Source: Nitrobacter vulgaris
Lineage (GTDB): Bacteria > Pseudomonadota > Alphaproteobacteria > Rhizobiales > Xanthobacteraceae
Reading direction: 5' to 3'
DNA length: 60,641 bases
Assembly: GCF_002028545.1 (NCBI RefSeq)
Contig: NZ_MWPQ01000009.1
Coordinates: forward strand, 1-60,641
The notes beneath the pieces were generated by a model. That model was not told where the DNA came from, ran no database searches, and worked only from the letters and a program-made list of their open reading frames with translations. Positions 1-6,647 of this stretch are shown piece after piece (position 1 is the stretch's first letter; every line of letters starts with the position of its first letter). Position numbers and translations under genes: made by a program.

Positions 1-2
1 CT

Positions 3-146
3 TTAGCAGCCAGCGAGGCACGCGCCCTGGGCGACATCATGTCGGAATCTATGGGCGGCATCATCTCGGAATGCCCGGGCGACTTCATCGGAATCCGCAC
101 CATACTGCGCGATGATTTCCTGCACGCGCATCTCTATGTCGTCCAT
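3..146 (-). CDS. Small hypothetical protein, 47 aa
   Basis: A short acidic then basic open frame begins MDDIEMRVQ and ends in CLAGC before a TAA stop. I do not recognise a family. The start is chosen because GAGAGG lies 9 bases upstream of this ATG; another ATG two codons earlier sits only 3 bases from that motif. The same initiation layout (GAGAGG, N, TTATGAA, then ATG) occurs at the next gene, at 454. The frame has no homology I can name. It belongs to the integrated element and could be longer-range cargo. It may be missed by gene callers because of its size. Confidence 0.45.
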   Translation of the reverse strand: MDDIEMRVQEIIAQYGADSDEVARAFRDDAAHRFRHDVAQGACLAGC

Positions 147-238
147 CTTCATAATCCTCTCGGCTGTCATGCTCATATGGCGACCCCGCGCCCGCATAAC
201 CAGCCTGCACGCGCCGAAAGGCTCCTAGCAATACGAAC

Positions 239-454
239 TTAGTTCCGGTCGTTGAGGAAGTCTTTGTACTCTTCATGCAGCTCGACCATATTGCGCATGA
301 GGATTTGCATCCGTTCTTCCCGCGTGCCGGGGCCGTTCTCAAGGAAATGCCTCAGCATTTTCTTGAACTCCTGTACTGAAGTCTCCGTGCTCTGAGGCGC
401 GTCGGCGTACTGCTCAATAAGCTCCCGTGCCTTCAACTCGTCATCGTAGCTCAT
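239..454 (-). CDS. Hypothetical protein, 71 aa
   Basis: A small, charged, mostly helical protein (begins MSYDDELKARELIEQYAD) with no membrane segment or motif I recognise. A GAGAGG ribosome-binding site lies 8 bases upstream of the ATG, in the same sequence context as the smaller gene to its left. It sits alone, with 168 bases between it and the helix-turn-helix gene on its right, where a terminator-like hairpin separates the two transcription units. It is therefore probably transcribed from its own promoter. Function unknown; likely element cargo. Confidence 0.6.
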   Translation of the reverse strand: MSYDDELKARELIEQYADAPQSTETSVQEFKKMLRHFLENGPGTREERMQILMRNMVELHEEYKDFLNDRN

Positions 455-559
455 TTCATAACCCTCTCGGGGTAGTCAGGTTATATGGTGGCTGACTCGC
501 TACGAGGCTAGACCACATTGAAAGCAGGCGTACCTTCACACGTTAAATTGCGCAGACAA

Positions 560-584
560 AAGCCGCGCCGTTATGGAGCGGCTT
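560..584 (-). terminator. Terminator-like hairpin ending the primase transcription unit
   Basis: AAGCCGC at 560-566 pairs with GCGGCTT at 578-584. Read leftward the stem is followed by TTTTG. It sits just after the stop of the helix-turn-helix gene at 623 and would end the long leftward unit. Confidence 0.55.
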
Positions 585-622
585 CTTGCTTCGTCTTTCC
601 CGGATCGGACGAGCCGCGAATT

Positions 623-907
623 TTATTTGCGCTCTAACCCTTCTCTTTTGAAGTAAGCAACGACGCAATCGCTGGATCGATCGCCGCTTTTGTACCGGCG
701 GAGCGCCTCATAGTCGCCATCCAGGAACATCGCCAGCGCAACCTTGCTGACAATCCACTGGCCACCGCCAACCCTGCGACCAATACCGTGTTCGATGCAC
801 CAGTTACGGACAGTGCCAGGTGATTTGCCAGCGCGTTCGGCGGCTACGTTGAGCGGAATGCCTTCACGTTTGTCGTAGGGGATGAGTGTCATGCAGCCTT
901 CAGACAT
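623..907 (-). CDS. Helix-turn-helix DNA-binding protein, 94 aa
   Basis: Residues about 15-60 form an excisionase/MerR-like helix-turn-helix (IPLNVAAERAGKSPGTVRNW) followed by a wing-like stretch RRVGGGQWIVSK, the usual pattern of small phage and island DNA-binding proteins. The ATG at 907 overlaps the stop of the upstream gene (900-902). A second ATG at 892 is preceded by GAAGG, so the true protein may be five residues shorter. It is the last gene of the primase unit. Likely roles are transcriptional control or a recombination directionality factor. The element also carries a second HTH protein (5328-5591), and which of the two is the excisionase cannot be decided from sequence alone. Confidence 0.75.
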   Translation of the reverse strand: MSEGCMTLIPYDKREGIPLNVAAERAGKSPGTVRNWCIEHGIGRRVGGGQWIVSKVALAMFLDGDYEALRRYKSGDRSSDCVVAYFKREGLERK

Positions 908-1538
908 GGGCGACCTCCGACAGAAGGACGCCGCCCGGCGAGGGGCGGGAGAATCTCAAGACGGCTCCGCTCGCTCGTCTGATCAATGCACCTTCCGCGG
1001 TGAGCGCAATGACCTCACCGCCTTGGACTAGAAGCAGCAGGCCCATGACATCGACCCGGCGAGCAGGCTGAGTTGGGTGGACGCCAAACAGATCGAGCGC
1101 GGTCCAGCCCATCGCATGCGCCGTCGATGACCATCGGCCGAGGAATCGATCGGCGTCGTGCAGCAGCACTTCCCACCGATCTGGCATCATCCAATCAGGG
1201 GACGCGCGCTCTTTCAGCCCTGCGAGAATTGCAAGCCATTCAGGAGGAAAGTCGTTGTCAGCATTCGCAGCTTCCCCTTCTTCAAAATAACGGGTTACGG
1301 GGGTTACAGGGGTTACACCATTGACAACTAGCTGATCTGACTCACTTTTGTTGTTACCCCTCAGGTGCGATGGCTGTAACCCCTCGATCTCAAGGGGTAA
1401 CATAGGCGCGCGACAAGGGGTTACGGCTACAAGATTGTTTCGACTCGTGTTTTCTAACTTGTAACCCCTGTAACCCATGTAACCCCTGTTTTTCAGCAGG
1501 GTTGAGATGTCATCTGCGAGGTCATCGAAGCTATGCAT
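900..1538 (-). CDS. Conserved hypothetical protein downstream of the primase, 212 aa
   Basis: The ATG at 1536-1538 overlaps the primase stop by 8 bases (ATGCATAG), so the two are translationally coupled. The N-terminal half is low-complexity and repetitive at the peptide level (GYMGYRGYK, then VTPVTPVT) because it is written over a cluster of GTAACC repeats. The C-terminal half (about 100-212) looks like an ordinary conserved domain, with PDRWEVLLHDADRFLGRW, GWTALDLFGVHP and VIALTAEGA. I associate this pattern with hypothetical proteins beside element primases in Rhizobiales, but no function is known to me. The split between a repeat-filled N-terminus and a conserved C-terminus suggests that the DNA of the first half is constrained as a cis element. 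Confidence 0.75.
   Translation of the reverse strand: MHSFDDLADDISTLLKNRGYMGYRGYKLENTSRNNLVAVTPCRAPMLPLEIEGLQPSHLRGNNKSESDQLVVNGVTPVTPVTRYFEEGEAANADNDFPPEWLAILAGLKERASPDWMMPDRWEVLLHDADRFLGRWSSTAHAMGWTALDLFGVHPTQPARRVDVMGLLLLVQGGEVIALTAEGALIRRASGAVLRFSRPSPGGVLLSEVAHV
1291..1487. repeat. Iteron-like array of GTAACC motifs
   Basis: Ten hexamers of GGTTAC/GTAACC or the close variant GTTACC/GGTAAC occur within 192 bases. On the + strand GGTTAC starts at 1293, 1302, 1311 and 1419; GTAACC starts at 1376, 1461, 1470 and 1479; variants start at 1353 and 1396. The outer two groups are each three 9-bp units in phase, in opposite orientation. The array lies inside the 5' part of the gene after the primase-helicase. 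This resembles the iterons bound by phage P4-type alpha proteins, so it is a candidate origin; that is inference. Confidence 0.7.
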
Positions 1539-4311
1539 CGCAGTCGGCCTCCAGGAAGCGCGCTGGCAGGTGATAGAGCCGCAAGCAGCCATGTCCCGGA
1601 ACACGAACGACCTTCGCCCGATGGCGCGGATTGTCGGTCACCAGCATTCCCTTCTGATCGAGGATCGCCGCCACCCGGCGTGCATCGAGAGCGCGACAGA
1701 CTTCTTCCTTCCATGCGGTGGTGGTGATGAAGTAGTCCCAGCCGTCGCCGACCTTCTGGCGATAGCCGGCCACGTCGCGCGGCTGAATGCGCTTGTCCTG
1801 GTCATCTTCCCAAGCTGGAATGAAGCGGGCCATGCCGTTGGCGAGAAGGAACGAGCGAACCTGATCGATGCCCTCGCGAGCTTCTGCCGGTTCGATCCCG
1901 CCGCGAACGGCAAGCCAGTCTTCGAAGCAGCGGCCAGCGGCCAAGGTCGCTTCGCCGCGCTGCCACGGGACGACGCCGCAGCGGACGGCAATCTCGCCAC
2001 CGGCAGCGACCAACCCGAACCGCTGGGCTACCCGTTCGACCTGCCCATCAGCGCCGGCTGGCACGAACTGCTCGCAGAAGGCACGGACCAGATCCGTGAC
2101 CTGTTTGCGAAGAACGTCGATGTTGGAGACCACCGCAGCCAGATACTCGCGAGCAGCGACGCCATAGTTCTGCATCGTGGCACCGCGTAGATGACGGGAC
2201 AGCGCTTCAGCGGAGTCAAAGCCGTGCAGGTTCTCGAACAGCCCCATACCAGCGCCGGCATCGGCCGGAATGTCGACGATGCGCACCTGCTGACCGGCGG
2301 CGAGACGACGACCACGGCCATCCTCGGCAACCTTGTCGGCCAAGCTGATTTCACCAGACGAGAGGAACATGACGCGCCACTTGGCGGCACGTCGCGCCGA
2401 CCCGTCACGGGAGGATCGGCTTTTGCCGGAGCCGTTGCCAAGCATGTAGGCGGCTTCACCTGCATCCTTGGCCGCAAGCTGCGAAAGCTCATCCAGACAG
2501 AGCAGCGTATCGGAATGACCCAGCGCCACGCCTTCGAGGCCGTTCGCGGTAGCGCGCCAGGAACGGACGAACCCGGTGACCTCGCCACCACCCCAGACGC
2601 TACCGGCCACCAGAAGCGCCGTGCTCTTGCCGGTGGATGAGGCGCCACGGAAATGCAGGCCCCCACCCTCCGCCGAACACGGCCCGATCAACGGGCCTGC
2701 AAATGCTGCCGAGAGCGCAACAACCAGTCGGCTGTTGCCGATCGCGTAGCGTGCAACTTGGTCCTGCCAGTCCTGCAACGTGCCCTTCTGGCGGAATGAA
2801 TGCTCGTGAGCCGTCGCACTTTGCAGGAGCAGCATGTCGCGCTGATCGGCGCCGAAGCAGTCGTCCGGGAGAACGAACGAGTTACCGTGCCAACCAACGC
2901 GCTGGGTGGCACGCGCCCGGTTCGGAGAACGTACCTGGAGCAGGAAGGAATTGAACTGCGTGCGCGCCCCCGCACTTGGAGCAATGAACATGCCGCCATC
3001 GAGCAAGGCCCGACGAGCCTCCGACCCGTCACCGGCCAGCATGGCGCGCGGCAACGCATAGCGGTGTTCACGGCCATCGTGGTCCTTCCAATGGAGCAAC
3101 AAGCCCCAGCTGCCGCCTTCACCGTCCCGGGTCTCTGCGAGAATGTCGAAGTGGCCGGCAATCTGTATCGGCGGCTTTTCATCACTATCCGGGTTGAGCC
3201 ACATCAACCCGCGTTCGGTGAATTTGTAGCCATAGGGCAGAACGGTGGCGCCGGCATCCTCCTCCTTCGTATCCGATCCTGTCTCGTCAGCCGGCGGCGT
3301 CCATAGCAGTGTAGCATCGACACGGGCCCGCAAGTCATCCGCCGTGTGTCCGGCCTCGATCCAGTCGGAGACATCGCCTTTCTTCGGAACGTCGTCGAAG
3401 TGAACGAGGCGGACGCTGGCTACCACGGAAAATGCAAGAGCCGCCTTCTTGTCGGCATGGTTGCGACCCTCGTCGTCATTGTCAGCGAGGATCACAACAT
3501 TGCGGCCGGTCAGATACTTCTCACAACCGGCAGGCAAACCGTCACCACAGCCTCCGAAGGTGAAGGCGGGTAAGCCGATCCGCGCGAGCGTCTCTGTATC
3601 CTTCTCGCCCTCTAACCAGTGGATGAATTGGTCCTGCTCACCCTCGAACGGATTGCGGCCGGTAAAGTATGGGACAGCGGCATAGCCCTCCGGCTTGCGG
3701 TACTGCCAGCCCGTCGCGCCGTCGGTGTCCATCACGCGATAGACGTTCATCGCGTTGCCGTCCTTGCGCATGATCTTAATCCGAACCGGCACGCCACCGA
3801 CGCGATAGACATGACGCCGCTTCTCGTCGTCCCGGATGCGCGGACCCTCGTCGCCCGCCACCACGAAACGCGGCTTGCCGTCCTGATCCGACGGAGTCCG
3901 GGGCGGGAATGTCGGAGCCGCGTTTAGATCGATCGGAGGCGGTGTGGGGTTTGGCTGCTTCGCGGGGTGTGATGTTGACGCCGTACCACCCGTCACGCCG
4001 AGCCGGTGTGCAATCGCTCGTGCGGCATCCAGCTTTGATATCCCTTTGAGATAAGCCAGCAGATCGATGGCGTCGCCACCAGCTTCCCCGGTCGCAAAAT
4101 CCGACCACACTCCGGTGGACAGATTGATCTTGAAGGAGCCGGGACGGGTATCGCAGCGCGTCGGGTTGCGATCGACCCATTCGGAGCCTTCGCGTTTTCC
4201 ATCCGGTAGCCAGTCATGCACAAGGCTGGCCAAGGCGCTCTGGGCGGCATGGCTAACAGCCGCAAAATCGATCCGGCCGCTATGTTCAAAAGCCTGATTG
4301 ACCGCGCCCAT
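1531..4311 (-). CDS. TOPRIM/DUF927 primase-helicase, 926 aa
   Basis: This is the predicted replication protein of the element. Residues about 30-105 resemble the N-terminal domain of phage primases (DWLPDGKREG, then VWSDFATGEAGGDAIDL). A TOPRIM domain follows at about 229-320, with its glutamate in LEGEKD (235) and the acidic DNDDEG at 277-282. The C-terminal half is a DUF927-type P-loop helicase with Walker A GASSTGKST at 556-564 and Walker B LLCLDE at 603-608. A zinc-finger CHC2 domain is not evident. The upstream gene's TAA overlaps this ATG (TAATG), and the downstream gene starts inside its stop. Together with the adjacent repeats this looks like a self-contained replication module, as in P4-like satellites and integrative plasmids. 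Confidence 0.9.
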   Translation of the reverse strand: MGAVNQAFEHSGRIDFAAVSHAAQSALASLVHDWLPDGKREGSEWVDRNPTRCDTRPGSFKINLSTGVWSDFATGEAGGDAIDLLAYLKGISKLDAARAIAHRLGVTGGTASTSHPAKQPNPTPPPIDLNAAPTFPPRTPSDQDGKPRFVVAGDEGPRIRDDEKRRHVYRVGGVPVRIKIMRKDGNAMNVYRVMDTDGATGWQYRKPEGYAAVPYFTGRNPFEGEQDQFIHWLEGEKDTETLARIGLPAFTFGGCGDGLPAGCEKYLTGRNVVILADNDDEGRNHADKKAALAFSVVASVRLVHFDDVPKKGDVSDWIEAGHTADDLRARVDATLLWTPPADETGSDTKEEDAGATVLPYGYKFTERGLMWLNPDSDEKPPIQIAGHFDILAETRDGEGGSWGLLLHWKDHDGREHRYALPRAMLAGDGSEARRALLDGGMFIAPSAGARTQFNSFLLQVRSPNRARATQRVGWHGNSFVLPDDCFGADQRDMLLLQSATAHEHSFRQKGTLQDWQDQVARYAIGNSRLVVALSAAFAGPLIGPCSAEGGGLHFRGASSTGKSTALLVAGSVWGGGEVTGFVRSWRATANGLEGVALGHSDTLLCLDELSQLAAKDAGEAAYMLGNGSGKSRSSRDGSARRAAKWRVMFLSSGEISLADKVAEDGRGRRLAAGQQVRIVDIPADAGAGMGLFENLHGFDSAEALSRHLRGATMQNYGVAAREYLAAVVSNIDVLRKQVTDLVRAFCEQFVPAGADGQVERVAQRFGLVAAGGEIAVRCGVVPWQRGEATLAAGRCFEDWLAVRGGIEPAEAREGIDQVRSFLLANGMARFIPAWEDDQDKRIQPRDVAGYRQKVGDGWDYFITTTAWKEEVCRALDARRVAAILDQKGMLVTDNPRHRAKVVRVPGHGCLRLYHLPARFLEADCDA

Positions 4312-4772
4312 TATTGCACGCCTCCCTGCGGTTCGACGGTGCAGAGCAGCAGCGCAATGCCCGGATGATGAGATTCAACGAAGGTCTTCCAGGCCGGCTC
4401 GAACTTAAGCCGGGTTTCGACAATCAGGATGTCTTGACGAAACACGGCTGCATTGGTCGCGGCTGCGGCATAGGCGGCCGGCAATGGCGCGCATGACACG
4501 ATGACTGCTCCACTCGCCCGCCTGATGAAGCGAACAAGCGATTTACGATGAAAAGCATTCGGTCCTTTGGCCTCGTGCATGTCATCACCGACGATGACGA
4601 TGTTCGGACGCTTGCGCGGCGGATTGAACCTCTCTGCACCTTGAGGGACGACGCAAACACCTACGCCGTGATCCCGAGCCGCGCCCATAATGGGCCGAAG
4701 ATGCTCCGGCCCATGTTCGATGGCGTGTGTGAATCGCTCACGCGGAACTGACACATTGAGGATGCTATTCAT
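4311..4772 (-). CDS. Hypothetical protein of the replication cassette, 153 aa
   Basis: A globular, probably cytosolic protein with alternating hydrophobic strands (IVIVGDD at about 58-64, AVIVSCAP, DILIVETR, IALLLCTV) that suggest an alpha/beta fold of the Rossmann or P-loop-like type, although no Walker motif is visible. I do not recognise the family. Its ATG overlaps the stop of the gene before it (ATGA), and its stop overlaps the primase ATG (TAATG). It is therefore made together with the primase and may act in replication or in copying control. Confidence 0.7.
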   Translation of the reverse strand: MNSILNVSVPRERFTHAIEHGPEHLRPIMGAARDHGVGVCVVPQGAERFNPPRKRPNIVIVGDDMHEAKGPNAFHRKSLVRFIRRASGAVIVSCAPLPAAYAAAATNAAVFRQDILIVETRLKFEPAWKTFVESHHPGIALLLCTVEPQGGVQ

Positions 4773-5047
4773 GCTGCATCCTCCGAAACGATGGTCACCG
4801 GAGTTTCGAGCCGATAGCGGCCGTGGCTGCCTGGGTATGGGCCACTATGGGATTCCCGGTCGGTCGAGATGATGAGACCGGCCCTGCGCAGCTTGAACAC
4901 ATAGTGCGACCAGCGCGGCGCGGGCTGCTCCAGCGTTGTGATGCCAGCAGGCCCGGCATTGACGAGGTGACGCAACGTCCAGGCCTCGCGCCCTTCGAAC
5001 GTCTGGCGTCGCCCATCAGGCAGACGGATGGTGATTTTGTTGCTCAT
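4769..5047 (-). CDS. Winged-helix-like small protein, 92 aa
   Basis: Begins with a short beta-rich stretch (ITIRLPDGRRQTFEGREAW), then a helical region ending in SHYVFKLRRAGLIIST and a Gly/Arg/Tyr-rich turn. This is the pattern of a compact winged-helix domain in which the second helix reads DNA. I base the call on pattern only. ATGA overlaps link it to the genes on both sides. It most likely regulates or assists the replication cassette. Confidence 0.65.
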   Translation of the reverse strand: MSNKITIRLPDGRRQTFEGREAWTLRHLVNAGPAGITTLEQPAPRWSHYVFKLRRAGLIISTDRESHSGPYPGSHGRYRLETPVTIVSEDAA

Positions 5048-5331
5048 TGCCGCGCCTCCGTCTCAATGCCGAGACCGGCAAGGCGAGCGATGACGAGAGC
5101 GTGAGGGACGGTGATGCCGTAGCGCTGGGCCAGCTTTCGGACAACGGTTGGGGCGGGATTCAGGGTCAACGACGGATGCCAGTCGAATAGCGGCAACCCT
5201 GAAAGCGGATGACAAATGTGGGGGTGGAGAGTATGTTTGTGCACGTTAAAGACTCCTGCGAGCCCGGTGCGCACGATTTGATCCGCCAAGATGTGGATCG
5301 TGCTGCCGGGTTTTCGTTTGGGGAGGGTCAA
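5044..5331 (-). CDS. Hypothetical protein, 95 aa
   Basis: Starts at a TTG that overlaps the stop of the preceding gene (TTGA) and ends overlapping the next ATG. The middle is His/Pro/Leu-rich (NVHKHTLHPHICHPLSG). The last 30 residues (VVRKLAQRYGITVPHALVIARLAG) look like a short helix-turn-helix of the kind used to read DNA or to pair with another protein. I recognise similar C-termini in small element proteins of Rhizobiales but know no assigned function. The tight coupling argues that it is a real gene in spite of the TTG start. Confidence 0.65.
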   Translation of the reverse strand: MTLPKRKPGSTIHILADQIVRTGLAGVFNVHKHTLHPHICHPLSGLPLFDWHPSLTLNPAPTVVRKLAQRYGITVPHALVIARLAGLGIETEARQ

Positions 5332-5591
5332 GCTGCGTGACGCGCGTGCTCGGAGGTCGAGCGGACCAAAGGTCCGATCTTGCTGCGAGCCCAGGCGTCC
5401 AAGCCGTCTTGCGGATAAAGGGGAATGCGGCCGGCCATTCGAAAGGGCGGGCCGTCAGAACTGACGCAAGCCAGTTTTGCTAGTGTGTTCGGCGAACACG
5501 GAAAGCCGTAAGTCGCCGTTACATATTGAGCGGCTTCTTTCCGCCGCAGCAAGCGGTCCACGCTGCCGTTTTCTTCGGGATCAATTTCCAT
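5328..5591 (-). CDS. AlpA/excisionase-type DNA-binding protein, 87 aa
   Basis: RLLRRKEAAQYVTATYGFPCSPNTLAKLA is a typical AlpA/Xis winged helix-turn-helix opening, followed by PPFRMAGRIPLYPQDGLDAW, where the wing and the residues after it choose a DNA site. Proteins of this type promote excision and switch on the replication genes in P4-like elements. It is the first gene of the five-gene coupled run leading to the primase. The likely RBS (GAGGA) lies inside an inverted repeat at 5597-5629, which suggests autoregulation. Either regulator or excisionase, or both. Confidence 0.8.
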   Translation of the reverse strand: MEIDPEENGSVDRLLRRKEAAQYVTATYGFPCSPNTLAKLACVSSDGPPFRMAGRIPLYPQDGLDAWARSKIGPLVRSTSEHARHAA

Positions 5592-5596
5592 CTCGT

Positions 5597-5629
5597 CCTC
5601 GCAATGCGGAGCAATTCCGCGATGCGAGG
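5597..5629 (-). promoter_or_regulatory. Inverted repeat over the ribosome-binding site of the AlpA-type gene
   Basis: CCTCGCA at 5597-5603 pairs with TGCGAGG at 5623-5629, and GCGGA at 5606-5610 pairs with TCCGC at 5616-5620, with two mismatches between. It covers the GAGGA ribosome-binding site. It could be an operator for the protein's own helix-turn-helix or an RNA hairpin that hides the RBS. Confidence 0.5.
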
Positions 5630-5663
5630 AACATGGATGATGAAAAATTAGCGGCCTAAATGC

Positions 5664-5698
5664 GCAAACGCGCGGCTTATTTATTCTTGCGCGTTTGC
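5664..5698 (-). terminator. Hairpin between the AT-hook-like gene and the AlpA-type gene
   Basis: GCAAACGCGC at 5664-5673 and GCGCGTTTGC at 5689-5698 are perfect 10-bp arms around an AT-rich 15-base loop. It lies downstream of the leftward gene ending at 5721 and upstream of the next transcription unit. It could be a terminator, though the T tract is weak, or a protein-binding site. Confidence 0.45.
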
Positions 5699-5720
5699 AG
5701 TTTTGGCTGAAATCCGCAGA

Positions 5721-6572
5721 CTATTTCTTGCGCGGGCGCCCAACCTTGGCTGGCTTGCCCTGTTTCTCGCGAGCCAGTTTCCATGCAGCCCGCACAGAAT
5801 CGCGGTTAGCGCCGAGTTTGACTGCCAATGCATCGGCCTGTCCCTGGGGCGCTGTCGGGTTCTTATTGATCAGTTCGGCGACCGCTGCGATGACGTTTTG
5901 TCGTGACGTCCGTCTTTTTGCCGACGCGGGCACGAAAACCTCTGGCCAGACGCTCACGACATCACGTCGGAGTAAAGTTAAGTCGCGGTATTTTTCCTTG
6001 GTAGGAGTATGGCGATCTGACAGACAGTCGGTCGCTTGATCCTCACGATGAATAGTCGGTTCCAGCTTGCTCCACTCAAACGGAGCAACCTGAAGAACCT
6101 TTCCCGTAGTCGCTTCGACTGCTGTGGCCTTCATTTCATCGTGTGTTAGCGCTTCCCATAGCGATTGTCGGCCAGCGGTGAGCGACATTATCGGCGGGGA
6201 TTCGGTAGCTTCGTAATACGACATACGATCAAGAGACATGAAGCCCCAAGGCTTCAGAACCCAGCCACTGTAATTGTAGTACGTCCAAGTGAGATGCTCC
6301 CCTCGGAAAGCATTCCAACACCGCTGAACCGCAGCTGGCGTCCGCCAGCATATCCACGCAATTGCCATTGCCAGCGACCAGTCCGTGACGGTCATTGGAT
6401 CGTACATAGCCGGATCGGGGTATGATTCTTGTGGATCGCTCGGCTTTGGTTCAATGATCGGGAGCGTCAAGCCTTTCCGGAGCGCAACACGCTCTATCGT
6501 TGCGAGGCTCCATCCACGCTCGATGTACTTGTTCAAAACTCGCCGTTTCAACTCGGCCTTGTCGTCAATCAT
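5721..6572 (-). CDS. Hypothetical protein with AT-hook-like C-terminus, 283 aa
   Basis: The start is placed at the ATG of MIDDKAELKRRVL; an earlier ATG at 6599 would add nine residues. The N-terminal part is helical (ERGWSLATIERVALRKGL may be a small helix-turn-helix). The middle is aromatic-rich (TWTYYNYSGWVLKPWG). Residues about 215-270 form another helical DNA-binding-like region (GQADALAVKLGANRDSVRAA), and the protein ends KVGRPRKK, which matches the GRP core of an AT-hook. I do not recognise the family. It sits between the integrase and the AlpA-type regulator, so a nucleoid or recombination accessory role is plausible but unproven. Confidence 0.7.
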   Translation of the reverse strand: MIDDKAELKRRVLNKYIERGWSLATIERVALRKGLTLPIIEPKPSDPQESYPDPAMYDPMTVTDWSLAMAIAWICWRTPAAVQRCWNAFRGEHLTWTYYNYSGWVLKPWGFMSLDRMSYYEATESPPIMSLTAGRQSLWEALTHDEMKATAVEATTGKVLQVAPFEWSKLEPTIHREDQATDCLSDRHTPTKEKYRDLTLLRRDVVSVWPEVFVPASAKRRTSRQNVIAAVAELINKNPTAPQGQADALAVKLGANRDSVRAAWKLAREKQGKPAKVGRPRKK

Positions 6573-6647
6573 TCGCCCCTCCGCTCGGAGCATCCGCATA
6601 GTGACGACGCGGCAGGCCAGTGCGGTACTGGCTTTTCGGGAGCTACC

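Noticed and set aside
1507-2190. Plus-strand open frame of 227 codons opposite the primase
   Set aside because: It is antisense to conserved primase-helicase motifs and has no RBS or recognisable domain; long antisense frames are common in GC-rich DNA.
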